NCBI RefSeq assembly: GCF_016859285.1
Contig: NC_053416.1
Location: 15,208,501-15,272,500 of the forward strand
DNA length: 64,000 nucleotides
Source of the DNA: Xiphias gladius
Lineage: Eukaryota; Chordata; Actinopteri; Istiophoriformes; Xiphiidae
Direction: 5' to 3'
Positions 1-14,189 of the stretch are shown here, in pieces. Below the pieces are notes generated by a model. It made no database searches. It saw only the letters and a list, made by a program, of their open reading frames with translations, and had not been told where the DNA came from. Positions within the stretch are counted from its first letter, which is position 1. Each line of letters opens with the position of its first letter. A program made the position numbers and the translations under genes.

Positions 1-610
1 AGGGCAATAAAATAAACAAAAAAATACACTGTTTGCCTGTGCCACTAGGGGGTCTTTCAGTCAAATACTCAGACACCTGCTTTACAATTCAATGCCAGGA
101 TCAAATGAACAGCATCTGTTGTTGCTACATCATTACAGTATACTGCAAACGTGATGCAGGTATTGCACCAAAGGATTTGTCCAATTTAAATGATTATTAC
201 GCCTATCAACCTTTGTGTAATTTCAGAGATCAGTTATGCTGGGGTTATCAAGAGAGTGGCAGTATCACATGCTAAGATGACAGTATTTGCAAGTTTGGGC
301 AAGTTATATTAAATAACTTTAACGCATTCACGGTAGTCAGCAAATTGCAGTTACTTCACCACTGTATTTTCAGTTCTTCATTAAACTGCATAATTGGAAA
401 TTACAGCTCTTTAGACTACATTTTTTTCAAACAAAAACATAAGTATAGAGAAAACCAAGTTTGATAAACTAAACTACTCAACCCGCCATCCTTCGTCACA
501 GCATGAACAATGTGTCCGCTTTCATTAAATCTGACATTTTAAGGAACCTGATACTAGTAAGAGCTGTAGTTATAGAAACACAAAGAGAAGCAATGTAATT
601 GCTAACTTAC
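1..610 (-). other. ltn1: ltn1 intron 28 (partial)
   Basis: This is non-coding sequence downstream of the donor site (GTAAGT on the minus strand, ending at 610) of the last ltn1 exon in the window. The next exons, encoding the RING finger, should lie to the left of position 1. A partial CTCF-like match is present at 42-55, with 11 of 14 positions of the usual core. Nothing else is recognisable. Confidence 0.7.
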
Positions 611-3600
611 AGTCATGCTCTCAAACATTTGAGTGCTGGATTGGACAGATGAGATCTCCTGAGCTGAGAGAACAGGACTGACATATTTAATAGTGAACTT
701 CTCCACAGCTGCGCTCACTCTCTTCTCCTGGCTGTTCCACCACAGCCGCACCATGGCAGGCAGGTCCTGCACTGTGCTGTAGTATACACTGCACGCCAGG
801 TGAGGGAGTTCCCACTCAACACTGTCACTTTCTGCGGGTTGAAAAAATAAATAAATAAAAATAAACACAGGAGGGGAATTCTCAGCTTGTTTACATTTCA
901 CAGCCATGTACAGAAACTGTGTCGGTGTGTGTGCTGTACTTACTGTCAACAGCCAGAGACAGGCTCTCTGTAAACAAGGTTTTGGCTTCCTTTGTCTCTG
1001 CCCCCTGGCCTGGGTAGACGGGGTTCTCAGGCATCAGTTTAAAGAGGTGATGGAGGAGCTTGTTAAGGGAGCAGGTTCTCTTCAGATACTGGGCATAATG
1101 GGCACGTAGCTAGAGATACATCAGAACAGCTGTCAATACTGTGACAACGCTTTCATATCAACACTACTCTTTTCAGATATCAAAGCACAGAGTCACCATG
1201 AAACATAAATATGTTTGCTTCTATACACTTTCATATACTCAAACTTTAAGTCAAAAAAAAGACAACCATATTGTATAAAATATCTTTGATCATAGAGGCA
1301 AAGACTGAAGTTGCTCTGACACAAGACTTGTCATGACTCACATGGGAAGGTGAGGATTTGAAAAAGGTGATGAGCAACTTCCAGGCCAGCAGGTACCCCA
1401 GGACACAGGAATACTCCACACTGAGAGGCTGGACCACTGCAAACTCTCCTACTTGAACGCTTGCCAGGATATTATCGCACAGCTCCTCACAGGTTGACAA
1501 GATGGCCATCAGAGAAGCTGGAGGAGAACTGAACACAAAACGTGTGAAAAAGATTCATTTAAAAATATAACCTATGCTACAAAATATGGTCTCCCCCTTT
1601 GAACTTACAGACATGGTTCATCTCTATCATCATCAGACTTGTTGTTGTCTCCTTCTCCATCACACTCAGGCAACTGAGGCATGACCCTGTATGGACAATA
1701 AGCAAGTATGTTCATTTTCTTAGTTTTAAATCGATCATTCCAAACCTCCTTCAGGGCCCTAAAGATATCCAGATAGGTGTAATACTTTGATTTTAACACA
1801 CTACTAGGGCAATTTGTAACAGAAATTGGAGATTATTTTCTGCCAATTTAAGGAAGCCCACGTTTTTGCACTGATACACACTCTTAAACAAATTCCTTAC
1901 TTTTCCAAAAGGTGGTAGACAGTGATTTGCAGAGGTCTGGCCTTAAACAGCAACAGAGGACAGAAAGTGTTGAGGAGCGTTTGGAGGGGCTCTGGCAGGT
2001 TCGTCTTCTGGTCTGCTATGAACTGTGGTGGCAGGGAGTTCTGGTTTAGCTGCCGCACAGGCACATATGTCAGAGCCATACCGACTGCCTGCAGCACCGC
2101 CAACGGGAACACAGGATCATCCGGTTCAGTGAAGGCATCTTCATTTCAACAGCAAACAGACAAAAGGACTATGACCCATGAAATCAGGACTGTTACGTAC
2201 TGTATTTAAACAGACTCACTTACTCCATTGCATACTACATTGACATGTTTGTAACATAGTCAAAAACGCAGATCAGCCACAACATTAAAACAAGTAACTG
2301 GTTTTAATGATGTGGCTGGTAGGTGTAGATGTAAACGCTCCTCATATAGCTACTACCTTATTACCAATGAAAAGCAAGGGTAAGTTTTGGTTCTTCCCTT
2401 TTCTGAATAGACTTGTTTCCCAGAGATTGTGTCAAAACATCCTAAAATAAAATCCCCACACGCACCTGTAATGCTGATAGGCAGAGGCAACAGCAGGTTG
2501 TAGATTCCCTCTACAAAGAACTCTGTCCATTCACCTGCCAGTTCTGAAGGCAGCTTCGCCAGAATGTCAGGTGAGGGTGATGCAAAGAACTGATTCAACT
2601 TCACTATCAGTGCAGCATTCTCACAGACAAATAGCTGCACCCATGGGTTCCATAGACTGCTCACATTCTCGCTGGCAGTCTGAGATAGGAAGCAAGCAAA
2701 GTCGAAGATAATGAGTGACTGCAAATAAGTAGTTGTTGAAAATGTAAAACCAAAACAAATCCCTGGAAAAAGTAACTACTTAACCAAACAATATTACTCT
2801 TTATTAGACACAGCAAAGTAGCATAGTGAGCTATAGTCTGATTTACCGGACGTAGACTGTGGGTATAAGCCTGCCATTGGTCGCGTGTCTCAGGCGACAT
2901 TTTCCTTCCCTTCCACTATGTGCCTGTTACAGTTTTCAAAATCCCAACAACAACCAACCTAGCAATCTACACACTGCAAATGGAAAGTTTTGACAAAGAT
3001 TTGGATCGAGCAATCACACAGTCGGCATTTGTCTTTAACTGTTTTTTTTCGCGTTTTCTCTGCGGGGAATTAGCCATTTTAATGACAAGTGATTGCCTCC
3101 TCATGTGCAAATGTTCCACCAAAACAAGTTCCCACCAGACCACCATTTGCAACATCACTGCATAGTGGGCTTAGCTCTGCCCTAGACGACTGCGATTGGT
3201 TTTAAAAAAAATACAAACAAGGCATTGTGTTTTTTTCCACTATAGCAGAATGATAATGGGTGCAGCCAGACTATGCTCCAGAGTTGACCAATCGCTAGGG
3301 AGCTGCGAATCTATGCAAGACTAAATGAGCTAGAACTAGAAGAAGAGAAAAACACAGTGATGACAAGCATCCACCCTGCTTCAATGTCCTGGAAACTCAA
3401 TCTTCACCGACTCTTGGAGGCTGGCCCTGGCCTCTGACCTCAAAGTCACAAAACAGCTCAATATGTATGATTTATGTCTCACCTCCAACCAGGCTAACAT
3501 AGAGCAGAGCAAGAAGTCCCACTGGCTGCTGCCAAGAACTGTTGGACAATAGGCCAGCAGCCAGGACAGGAAACGCATCATTTCCACAGTAAGGTTCACC

Positions 3601-6600
3601 TGTTCTGCAGTTGCGTTCGACAGGTCACTGAAAGACAAAGATGTGACAAATGTAGGTATATTAGTAGAACAGTGTTTCATGGGATATAATGAACACTAAA
3701 AAAACACTATGTACATTTTTCTGTGGTTTGTGTGACTACATTACCTTCCAAAGAGGAACCACTCCTCCTTGCTGTTCCTCCACTCCATTACTGTGGCCAG
3801 GACAGCCTGCACAACCTCCTCCTCTATTTCTGTGCTGGCTTTTAGACAACACAGCAGCACTACCAGATATCCATACACATCTGTGACACACAACCCAGAT
3901 ATTTTATGGCTTGGTTCAAGTTCAAAAATGCCCAAATATACATTTGTGTGTGTATTTGTGTGTGTATTCTCACTGTCATCCTCTTGCCAGTTGATTATTC
4001 CAGCAGTAGCCAAGGCTACAAGAGTCTCTTTGTCATTTATGGTCATAGTGGGACAGAGCACCTGGAGCGTGCTCAGTTTGCTTTGAGACACTGGGAACAA
4101 ACTGATCAAACAGAGAAAATTTTCAGCATAAAACACAGTGGTAAGCGTGGCCCGATATTGGCTTTGAATGTGAAATCTACAGCATTTAAAATTACTTAAA
4201 CATAAAAATGACTGACCTGTCTACACTGTTGTAAAGGTTCCTCACAGTTGCACTGCAAGTGGCTGCCAAGCTGTTGGTGTGGATGTAGTTTTCTAGAGTC
4301 AGAGACCACAGACCTCCATCTTCCACTGATCTGTAAGGTAACAATACAATTGGCAGTATATTAAGTGGATATTGTTTCAAATTATTCCCTAGGGGGAAAA
4401 AACGTACATAAAAATCAGTGCTGATGACTTCTGCCTTCAAAACTGATATATTTTATTACAATTCTTTAACGTTCTTTTTTGTAATCAGTTTTTTTTTATT
4501 TTTATTGATTGCCAGATAATGTACAGTCCAATTAAGTAATCGAACCCATGTCATTTGAAGAGGCTCCATGGATCCAGGCAACTGAATATTCTGTTTATGT
4601 AGAAAATCATACCATTTTTTTGGTTTGTTTCCACTTACTCTGCCAAGCACTCTTCCAATCTACTCTTCTTTTTCAAAAATCAACCGGTGAACCTCACCTT
4701 GAGTAGAGTGTCTCCAGCAGGCATTTCATTGGAAGCTGGTTTTGGAGTCCTTCTGACAGCCCCCAGTCAGTAAGCAGGCTGTAATAGGCAGACACTATAG
4801 TAGGACTGTACTCTACCTCCTTACACCACTGCAGTGCATACAGCAGTTCAGAAACTGTCAAATAAAAACATATTAAACAGGATCATAGATTGATACACAT
4901 AAAAACATTAAAAACACAAAGTTACATAAAAATAGTAAATGTACTGTGTGTGTGTACCTGTGTATGTAAGGTTCTGCAGTTGTGAAGGACATTGTGACTC
5001 CTTTTGGTAATGAGGAATGGCTGCAACAGTCCTGGCCACCCTTCCTAACAGGGCACAGGCACATAGGTGGGCTGGAAGCCCATTTGGCACCCTGAACCTC
5101 CAGATGTCCATGGAGGGTTTTTCACAAACTCCTCTATGACGGCTGGACAGTAATGGTGTTTTGATCCACTGCAGAGGACAGTGAAAATGGGAAGAACAAC
5201 GCATGAATGTCTAGTGTTTTATGTGGAGGTTTTAATGAGTGCAGAATCTTCACAACCAATGTATGATAGTGCCAAAATTAGTTATTTTGCTTGAGGAAGG
5301 ATGATGTACTGGCTGACTCACCTGAGGTGGCAAGGCCTGTCTGATTCTTGTCCATTCTGTCTGGCTAGGCGTCAACAGAGTAAAGAACTGGATGAGGAAT
5401 GAGGAGTCTTGATTGCAGACAGAGATGATTGTCTCCACTAGGCTCTGCACAGCCAGAACTAGAACTTGTAAACTAAAACATAAAAACAAAGAAGAGCTGG
5501 CTAGAACCACAACGAAGCCTTGGGACAGATTCTTACGATATGGTTGAAGGACCATATTTCAGGAAAGACAACTGAAAAAAGAAAAAGAAACTAGGTTTTT
5601 AAAAACTCCAAGAGGATGGTTTTTGTTACCTTTTAATGTCCAGAGAGACGGTGAGTAGTTGGTTTCTCACCCAAACGGCTGCACTGTGCAGGAAACCACC
5701 TTCCTTGACCTCATATTCAGAGTGTTGGACCAGTGACTGGACTCCAGCTACACACACTTTCCTCAGCTTATCTAAAAGTGAGTCTTTGGAAGCAGTATCA
5801 ACACAAATGAGTTACTCTGCTTACCTGACAAGTACAGTATTTATGTTTCGAGCACTGTGTGAGTACCTACCAGACAGGTGAGTGTGTGTTTGATCTTGGG
5901 CCGTGAGTTGGAAGACACTGAGCAAGAGTTCCTCAGCAGAGAGTAGTAGAAGACAGTCTTGTACAGAGGAGAAGAAGGTGGAGGCTACGTCACAGATGAA
6001 GGAGATGAGTGGCTCCATGTTCCCTGCATCTGAAAGACTCTTGGTCTCAGACAGAGTGGCATGGAGCTTCTCTAAGATTTTCTCCATGTACACCTCACCT
6101 ATCAGAGGCTCTGCGCATGTAAAACAGATCAAAACAATTATTATATCGTTTAAGGACTGATATTAAAATCCACAAAAAATGTGCATTTGGAGTCCAACCA
6201 AAAAATACACTTTTCTAGACAAATATAATATTTTCTGGTGTGTGTATTCCTGTTCACCATTGTTGTGGTGTTGAGAGAGAACCAGGCTGATAAGCGTCCA
6301 ACTGTGGCTGCTTGTAGAAGAGGCAGAACTGGGGGAGCAGCGTCCCACCTTGCACAGCTCCTCAGTCAATCCCAGAAGCTGCTCGCCCAGAACCGAACCT
6401 TTCAGCCAATCACGACAGCTCTTAAGAGTCTGAGGATCTGCACATGCCTAACAGGACAGACAGCAGAGTTACGCAGACATTTAAAACTGTATAAATTTGA
6501 TGTATAGGTAGGTAATACATTTTGATTAAAATCTGTATAAACAGAATGACACATACCCCCTGTATAATTTGCAGGATAATTCCCCAGTGTAATTCCATCT

Positions 6601-9600
6601 AAAAAGCAGAGTGAGGAGCATGAATGTAGGCAAAGAAACAACCGCACAATTAAATTTGAATCTACGACAAAAGAACAAAAAAAAAATCATGCTGCACATA
6701 AGAGATGTGAATCAGAATCAGGTCATATCTTATGACATCTGCATTTTTTGTTACCGTGGTGATGTGGTTGAGTATGCGGATGGTTTCCTGCCGGCTGCAG
6801 CAGTAGAGTGAGCTGAAGACCATCTCCACCAGGTGTTCGGTGTCGCTGCGCCCCTTCTCAGCCAGCCACACCACCACCCGTTCCAGCAGGAACTGCATTG
6901 CTGGATTTTTCATATTCAGTTCATCTCTCTGCTTACCGGCCTCTGTTACTCTATCATCCAATTCAACCAATGTCTAAAAAAAAAAAACGTTAAGAGCTGT
7001 TAAAACTTACTTTTCACAATTTAATCTTAAGGGACCAACAGTGTTTTTGCATGTTTAAGCCCATTAAATAAAAACTGCATATACTTATAATTACTCCCAA
7101 CCATTTTCAAAGCATACCACAAGTTTTTATACTGAATTCACCCCTTTCAATATATATTCAATATATATTTTTCCCAAATTTGGCCCTTACAAAGACAAAA
7201 TCATAGGGTGTAAAAAAACCTGTAGATTAGGTGACCAGAACTGCTTACGCTCAGAGAACACCTCACTAAGATAAAAACTGACACTAAAATACATTTATAT
7301 CGGTAATTGTCAAATATGACTTACACTGAACACCCTTGGTGTGTGGAAGGACCGCAGGAGAAGGGAGAGGAAAACAAGATGTCTCTCTGAGTTTTTCTCA
7401 TTCATATGCACCAGGCACAGCTGTGCCAGCTGGCACACTACATCCTCAAAACGCTGGGTCTGTAGGGATCCAAATGCCTTCTCATTCACAAGCTCTGACA
7501 TTGTCTGTGCAGGCTTCTCCACACCATCCCCCTCAACTCCATTTTTGTCATTGTCCTCTGGCTTAGAGAAACAGATCTTGACAGATTTCTTCTTCTGGAA
7601 GTACTTTCTGCTTACTCTCTCAGGGTAACGCATCACCTGGAGACATAAGAGAAATTGAGAATAGATTTATTTAGGCATTGTGTTTTCTGTTTCGCTTTGG
7701 CCACTTTTTAAGACATGAATGATTCTGACAGCAAAATTGATTTGCTGTATCCTTAGTGCCAATATGGAGATATCAGTGGGGAATATGTCTGATCCAGAGA
7801 TTCTCCAAAACTAAACTCACCTGCAGCAAGGTAGCTACCCCTTCCAAAGCCTGTGGATCTGCGTCCTCCTTGTCAACATAACGCACAAAGAGAAGACCAA
7901 GGTCCTCCCAGAAGTCTTCCAGAAGCCCTTGAAAGACATCCTTGCTGTCATTTGTTTCACCTTCACTGTGTAAACCTGCCCTCTTCTCCCAGGAAACAAG
8001 CATTTCAGTAACCAAAAAGAAGAGAGGACCATTCTGAAGGGTGGGATTTCCGAGAGCCTTTTCTAGTTGTGGCAGGAGCTACAAAAAGACAAACAACGCA
8101 ACAATGTTAGAAAGGTAAAGACGTCAGTAGACTTGACATGACGGGAAAAGTATGTGCGACTGTGTGAACCAACCTGCTGTGATATAAGCATGGTCCTTAT
8201 TTTTCTCTGACCCTCCTCTTTTTCTGTATTGTGCAGTATGCAGTACCTCAAGCACTCAACAACAGAAGTCACTATAACTGCACTTTCTGATGGACTCGTC
8301 GCTGCACGCTCACTAGAAAGGCTAAGACAGACAGACAATGTAATATTGGAATTCTGATATGGTTGAAATCAACATCACAATACTAACAAAAGTGTCATAC
8401 GGTAGAAATTTTACATGTGAAATCAGTGCGCGAGCCTGAGGATTTTGCGAGGTGTAATGCGTTGTTCGCTAGCATATTTGTAATCATGTACAACTATTAA
8501 TAAATAATGATCTAGACATCCCTTGTGTACACTGGAATGTCTTTTGAATTAATCTTTTTGCAATTTTCTTGCTCAAGCTCAGCACCTTGGTAGATAAACA
8601 AGCATACAGCTACAGGATTATCACCTCTTAATTAAAAGTAAAAAGGGTATTATTTTATATGATATGTCAAATGTAAGCAAAATCACATAAAAAGAATAAA
8701 TCATTCCTTAATGCAATGAACTGTTATCTAATAGATCAGGAAAAACTTGTAAAACGCGTAAAACAAGAACTCAAATAACTAATTTTCACAATGCAGTTAC
8801 CTTGAAATTTGAAAAATGATAATACTGAATTATCTCCCAGCCCAAGTATACATACACAAAAACACATGAAAACAAATTACCCTTGTGTGAGGGAAGTGAA
8901 AAAGGTGGTGTAGAAGTCCAAGGTCGGATCAGTGACCTGTTGGGGCAGTTTGCTGAGGAGCGGCATTAGATTAGGGTGGAGTGCTTTAGCCGAGCCCTTG
9001 CCACCCTCTTTTAGTAGAGCCCAAAGTTTAGGTAGGAAACCCTTTTTGGCATTCACATGTGTCCAGCAGTCCTGGAATTGAAACAGAAATATCAAGGATA
9101 AGAAACACATTAGCTATAAACTGGCTCAACAAAAAAATTTACACGTCTACTTACCTACTGAGTCTATTGTAATAGCCATAGAGGGTAGACAAAATTACAA
9201 AACGCCTGACAATATAATTACATAAGCATTTCTGTATATGAGAGGTCATTCTTTAAACACAAGCTTACAGGGATCTTAGACACAACATGAAGAACAGCTT
9301 CCCACACAGGAGGCAACACCACAGGATCAGTGTCATCAATGCTGAGGAAAACAGCAGGGCACAGTCGTGCTGCTTCAGCCTGGACCAGTGCTGGAGTGAA
9401 CTCACACAGAGCGCACACCATCTCGAAAAATGCCCCTCGCACCTGTGGATCAATAGATAGTGGTAATTAGGGAAATATCCTCCTCACAACAGCTTATTGC
9501 GTGTATATTAAGTGGCATTTGGCAGCACAAAAAGATTAAACTGAACTTCTCACATAGTTTTATTATTTTACGTTATAGCCGAGTCAAGTGTAGGTGGGGG

Positions 9601-11796
9601 ATTGATTGGTTAACAAAATATAAACTACGAAGAATTAATTGACTTTTATAGGATAAAACATGGACACCAAAGATAAATTCAGATGCTTTATCAAACCTCA
9701 CACATAATGTCATTAATGACGTTTAGAATTATAGGGGAACCTGGTGGCTTCTTCACAGTGAGGTTGTCACCGATTATCCCTATCAATCTTTGCAAACTAC
9801 AACCTTTTATTAAAATGAAAAATTCACAAAAGATTTCATCATGAATATATCAAATTCAAGCTTAAGAATAAACACAGAGTGTTTGTTTTTATTTGGGTAA
9901 AACTTAATTATGTGCATATACGAGGTGAACAACTTAATGATTTACTTAGTTAAAGGCATACGCATTCCACCGTCTGTTATAAGCAAAGCAGTCCTGTTCA
10001 GTGACAGTACCTGTGGTGTCTTGTGTTTGCTGTACTTCCAGAACTTCCCAGAGTTAACAAGATGTGCTAGTCTTTGCTCCAAGACCTCCCTGTCATTCTG
10101 GAGGAGCAGGGAGAGTAGTCTCTTCACCCCCAGCAGAGAACTGGTCAGCATACGCACATATTTGGCTTCTCTCTCCTCCTCCGTCACACTTCTAGAGAAC
10201 AGAGGGAACAACTGCCTCAGCAAAGATGCTGATAGAATATATTATAGTGGTGCATATACAATGAGAAGAATGGATACTGAAGCTATAATGAGCTAGACTG
10301 ATAACTTACTGTGGATCGCTCAGTGTGTCTGCCGTTTCCTTTAACAAAATATCTTGAAGTACCTGCAGTATAAAAACAACAAATATTTAATACAGTTCAA
10401 TTAAGATCATTAGATTACAGCGTAAATCCCATTGTCTGCCCTAAAGCCACCACTACTACTTACATTAAGGATCTCATCCTTGCAGAAGCTGAGAGCCTCA
10501 GGCTGTTTAGTGGGTGAGAAAGCAGCCTGGAAGGCCTGGCATGCAGCAGAGGCTGCAGGTGTGTAAGTGTCACACTGGGACAGAATCCAGTGGCCCATCA
10601 AGCTCTTAAGAAAGGGGGCCAAGCTGCGACGCACTTTCAGCACCAACTGTTCAAAAGCCTGCTGTGTAGCCTCCCTGATGCGGCGATCATGATCCTGACG
10701 GACATATCGATGAAAACAAATTTCTCCTAATGTACACACAACAAACGCGAGCAACCACACACAGAGGATTCCCATTTAAATGCCATCAATAATTTGAGTG
10801 TAGTTCTACGTAACCTCTTGTTCAGAGATATCTCCCGTCATAAATTTAATAGATGTTCTTTAGAACAGGGGTACTTTCCTCTTATTTGACAGGACTGACG
10901 GTATAGTTGAAAATCTATGATAGGTAAATTTTTGTTTATTTAAGCGTAAAAGATGCACTATTTCCCGAATGTTAAGAATAATATGACACTGGTACAAATA
11001 AGTTATTTCATGAATGTGTGGTCAGCTCACCACTGATATTTTGCAGTAAATCCTTGGCCAGTATGGCAGGACCCCTTTCACCTCTTCAGCATCCCGGTCC
11101 TGACACATGGACCCAAAGTCCTGCACAGCCTGAGAAAAGTACACATTACCAATACAGACGCCTGAACCAAAAACACACTGGGAGAAAGCGTTTTAAAGAT
11201 TTGACATGGTACTTTTGTGTTAAATTTAATCGATGCTGCATAGTTTTTGTGTACATTGTCTTGAACTTTGTCTGCATGGTAGCAAGTACAATTTCCGTTC
11301 GAAGACCATTGCGTTAGTTAAAGTTTAATTTTACTTTCAATCTGGTGACAACATCCCTCTTCGAGAGTTTCCTGAGCACCAGGCGGAAGTCAGCATCTAC
11401 CAGGTTGTCTATCTCTTCCGCGCCGTGGACAGCGGGGACGTAACTCAGCTCCGAAGTGACCGTTGAGTCAAAGCCCACAAAGCCCGGGATGACACCACCT
11501 TCCCGGGCCAGTACCTCAGCGGCTCGGCCGCTACTCGACGGCTAGCAGCGGGAGAGAAACATTGGGTCATGGGAAAATCCAATAAAAGTAGTAATGTCAG
11601 TGAGACAGAAACGTTGTGATTATAGAACAGCTGGGACAGCACTGCCACATGTAGCGTGCTAGCGGTAAACGTGAAGTTTACATTAGCTTGTGACAGGGGT
11701 TTGTGGTTAGCAATCTTTAAGATTGAACGTGAATTTACAGAAAGTGGAACTCACCCGAACATTTCCTTTGGTTCGCTGTTTATTCTTACCCCCCAT
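611..11796 (-). CDS. ltn1: listerin E3 ubiquitin ligase, exons 1-28 (3' end outside window)
   Basis: Listerin is the RING E3 ligase of ribosome-associated quality control: it binds 60S subunits carrying stalled nascent chains and ubiquitinates them in the cytosol. The start ATG is at 11,796-11,794; the protein begins [14 protein letters not shown], as in vertebrate LTN1. Coding exons in transcript order: 11755-11796, 11335-11541, 11031-11129, 10464-10694, 10310-10362, 10011-10188, 9269-9442, 8881-9071, 8174-8312, 7821-8078, 7325-7636, 6755-6973, 6258-6437, 5871-6110, 5630-5771, 5322-5464, 4958-5168, 4698-4854, 4217-4330, 3974-4090, 3745-3880, 3483-3627, 2466-2679, 1901-2138, 1609-1784, 1342-1528, 944-1109, 611-831. 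They sum to 4,890 nt, exactly 1,630 codons in frame. Recognisable blocks include [22 protein letters not shown] and [12 protein letters not shown]. Family length is about 1,770 aa, so only the last ~135 residues (end of the RWD-like part and the RING) are missing. Most of the protein is HEAT/ARM-like helical repeat. Exon edges are by eye; a few could be off by some bases. Confidence 0.96.
2275..2317. repeat. fold-back palindrome in ltn1 intron 23
   Basis: Two 17-nt arms, 2275-2291 and 2301-2317, are reverse complements with a single mismatch, separated by 9 nt. The arm sequence (AGCCACAACATTAAAAC) resembles the terminal inverted repeat of a mariner-type element often seen in fish. The simplest reading is a relic with its two ends fused and the middle deleted. 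It lies between coding exons 1901-2138 and 2466-2679. Confidence 0.6.
2870..3330. repeat. degenerate dispersed repeat in ltn1 intron 22
   Basis: The right part (about 3,160-3,330: GGGCTTAGCTCTGCCCTAGA, a CGATTGGTTTTAAA stretch, then GCAGCCAGACTATGCTCC and a GCAAGACTA end) resembles a dispersed repeat I recall from many percomorph genomes. The left part is more diverged and its edge is uncertain. It accounts for this intron (2,680-3,482) being longer than its neighbours. Short open frames here are not credible genes. Confidence 0.45.
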
Positions 11797-11799
11797 AGG

Positions 11800-12060
11800 C
11801 ACGTCTTACTCTTAAAATTACCCGTTTCTTATAGTAACTTAGGTATTTAGTTTCTTAGTTACTGGCGTGGGCAGTGTTATGTGACCCAGAGTGAAAGCCG
11901 TACCGTCGTGCTGTGATGTTACGGAATTGACGACTTCCTGTCTAGATCTTTCAAAGTAAAGCGTCGTCCTCACGAATTTGTATGTACAAAGAAAGCTTAT
12001 CGATTATCGCCCTCAGAGTCAGCCATGGTGTACAATGGCGGTGACGTTTGGTGTTAAACC
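11800..12060 (-). promoter_or_regulatory. ltn1: probable ltn1 promoter / 5' UTR region
   Basis: This is the sequence directly upstream of the ltn1 start codon. It contains an ETS-type site (ACTTCCTGT, about 11,933-11,941) and a YY1-like ATGGCGG motif (about 12,035-12,041), both common in TATA-less housekeeping promoters. No TATA box is evident and the transcription start cannot be placed by eye. Confidence 0.45.
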
Positions 12061-14189
12061 TGTTCACATTTTTCACTGTTTTTACCTTCCAGTTAAAAAG
12101 AAGACCAAAATCAAGACGGCTTATAGATCAACTGTAAAAAGAATACGTTAATAAATAAAATAAATGTGATAAATAAATTCAAAAATGTGTTAACAGGATC
12201 AGCTGAATGAATGAGTATCCTTCAACAAGAGACCTTGAACACAATAATTTAGGCAGGGTGACAGCCTGATTGGTCAAACACTATTAAAAGCCAGAAAGGA
12301 AACTAGTGGAAGCTTTCAAGAGTAGGCATGAAGTTGGGATTTTGTAGTGCACTGTACAACAACACTCAACCACAAAATACCTGTAAGTCAAATTGCTTGG
12401 TGTTTGTAAATTTCTTTAAACGAGTCTAATTTCTCCAAAATAGTCAAGAAGGCTATTCTGTCCATGAATCAAGCATTTGAAGTAAGTCCCATACTTTTAT
12501 TTTGAATGGGAACTCGCAAAACAGAAGTGGTTACATGTTTCTACTTGACACAGATGTACCTGCTGCCGTGATGCATTTCTTCTTCTTGTCCAATTTGGAG
12601 TAGACCCGGAGCTTTGTGCGCTCGCCGCTGCCCTCCGTAAACACATTGCAGCCCTCTAAATCATCAACGCGATTCTTTGACAGACAAGAGGGAGTTCACT
12701 CTGGCATGATGGCGATGGAGAGCCATTTAAGTGTGCTCCGGAGAGCGTGAAATTGGTCCGTAAAGTTCACAGCTGTTGCTACCCATTAGATTTCTTATGT
12801 ACAACTAGATATACTGGCCTGATGCTGCCAGTAGGAAAAGAGGCCGGGAGTCTTTAAAAACATCAGGATTTTACCTCCGCTGACCCGTGCGTAGCAAATT
12901 CCATGGAAATCAGCCCACTAGCTCTGGATAGCGGGTGTATAGTTCCCTTTATCTTCTAGCATAAACCCTGATAACAAATGCATCTACAGTAAATCATTGA
13001 AGTATAAGACAAACTTCAAATTCAGTGACACACATTGTGAAGTTTTTAGCATCGTCAAATTTCATGATCAGGTGAAGGCTGAAGACTTTGACATTTCACA
13101 AACAAAAACAGAGACCGGAGGGCAACTGACATGAGCGTCTTTCCCCCATAACCGATTAATCCTTAATCAACCCAAGGTTCAGAGCCTCTGCCCTGAGTGA
13201 AGATCACATGCCTAAACTTGCTCTTTGGTAATGATCACCACTGAATAATTTTCCTTAACATTAAAATTATGCAAGACCAAACTCAGCACAGAAAACAACA
13301 CACACACTGGAATCAAAAAATATTTTAATATACACTTTTTTTTTTAACATCACTCAAATACATTTGCAGAAAGTTGTATTATAATTCTACACAATAGATT
13401 TAGTTAATATATCACTTTTTAAAACCCTTCTACTTTAGTCTAAACATGAATTTTGCACATTTTTTTTTTTTTTACATTCATGGCTTCTGGTATGGAGGTC
13501 AGATGTGTCTAAAGCTGGGTTGAACAACTGAATTCAAAAGTTGAAGTAAACAAACTGGCTGTTCAAATAACTGCCAGAAATAGGAAATTTGTACAAGACA
13601 ATGTAACATTTTTATACTCTTATAATATGTAATCATTTCACATCTGGAATGAAGTTTCCATGAATCGTCCACTTGAAAAACTGAAGATGCAATAGCATTA
13701 CTTTGCATCGAGCACTGAAATATTACATGAAACACATACATACTCAGTGTTCCTGTTATTTCAGGAACTGTGATTATCTATCATTTAGTAGAATCAGAGT
13801 TTCAAAGAACATGAAAGGTTTAAAACTCAAATCATCTTTTCAGCAGACATCCTTATCTCTCAGCAGCAATAAAATCAAAAACAAAAGCAGATTGAGCTGT
13901 GCGCTTTTTATTCACAGAAACAGATTTCTTGTAACCTTCAGGAAATTGCTTCAACGTGGCACCAAATTCCTCAGTAAACAATGTTTCAATCAATGTGGAA
14001 TTAAAGCAGTAGGGTTCACCTTGAAATAAGCCTTCATTAAAACGCAAACAGTCAATGCAGTGATCTTTATATTTTATGAGCTCATTCGAAGCAACATATA
14101 AATCAACCTGTGTTTGGGTTTGACCTGTATTAATGAATATCAAATATTGAAATAATTTCTCACCCAAACTCCTCCAGAGAATAAATTGA

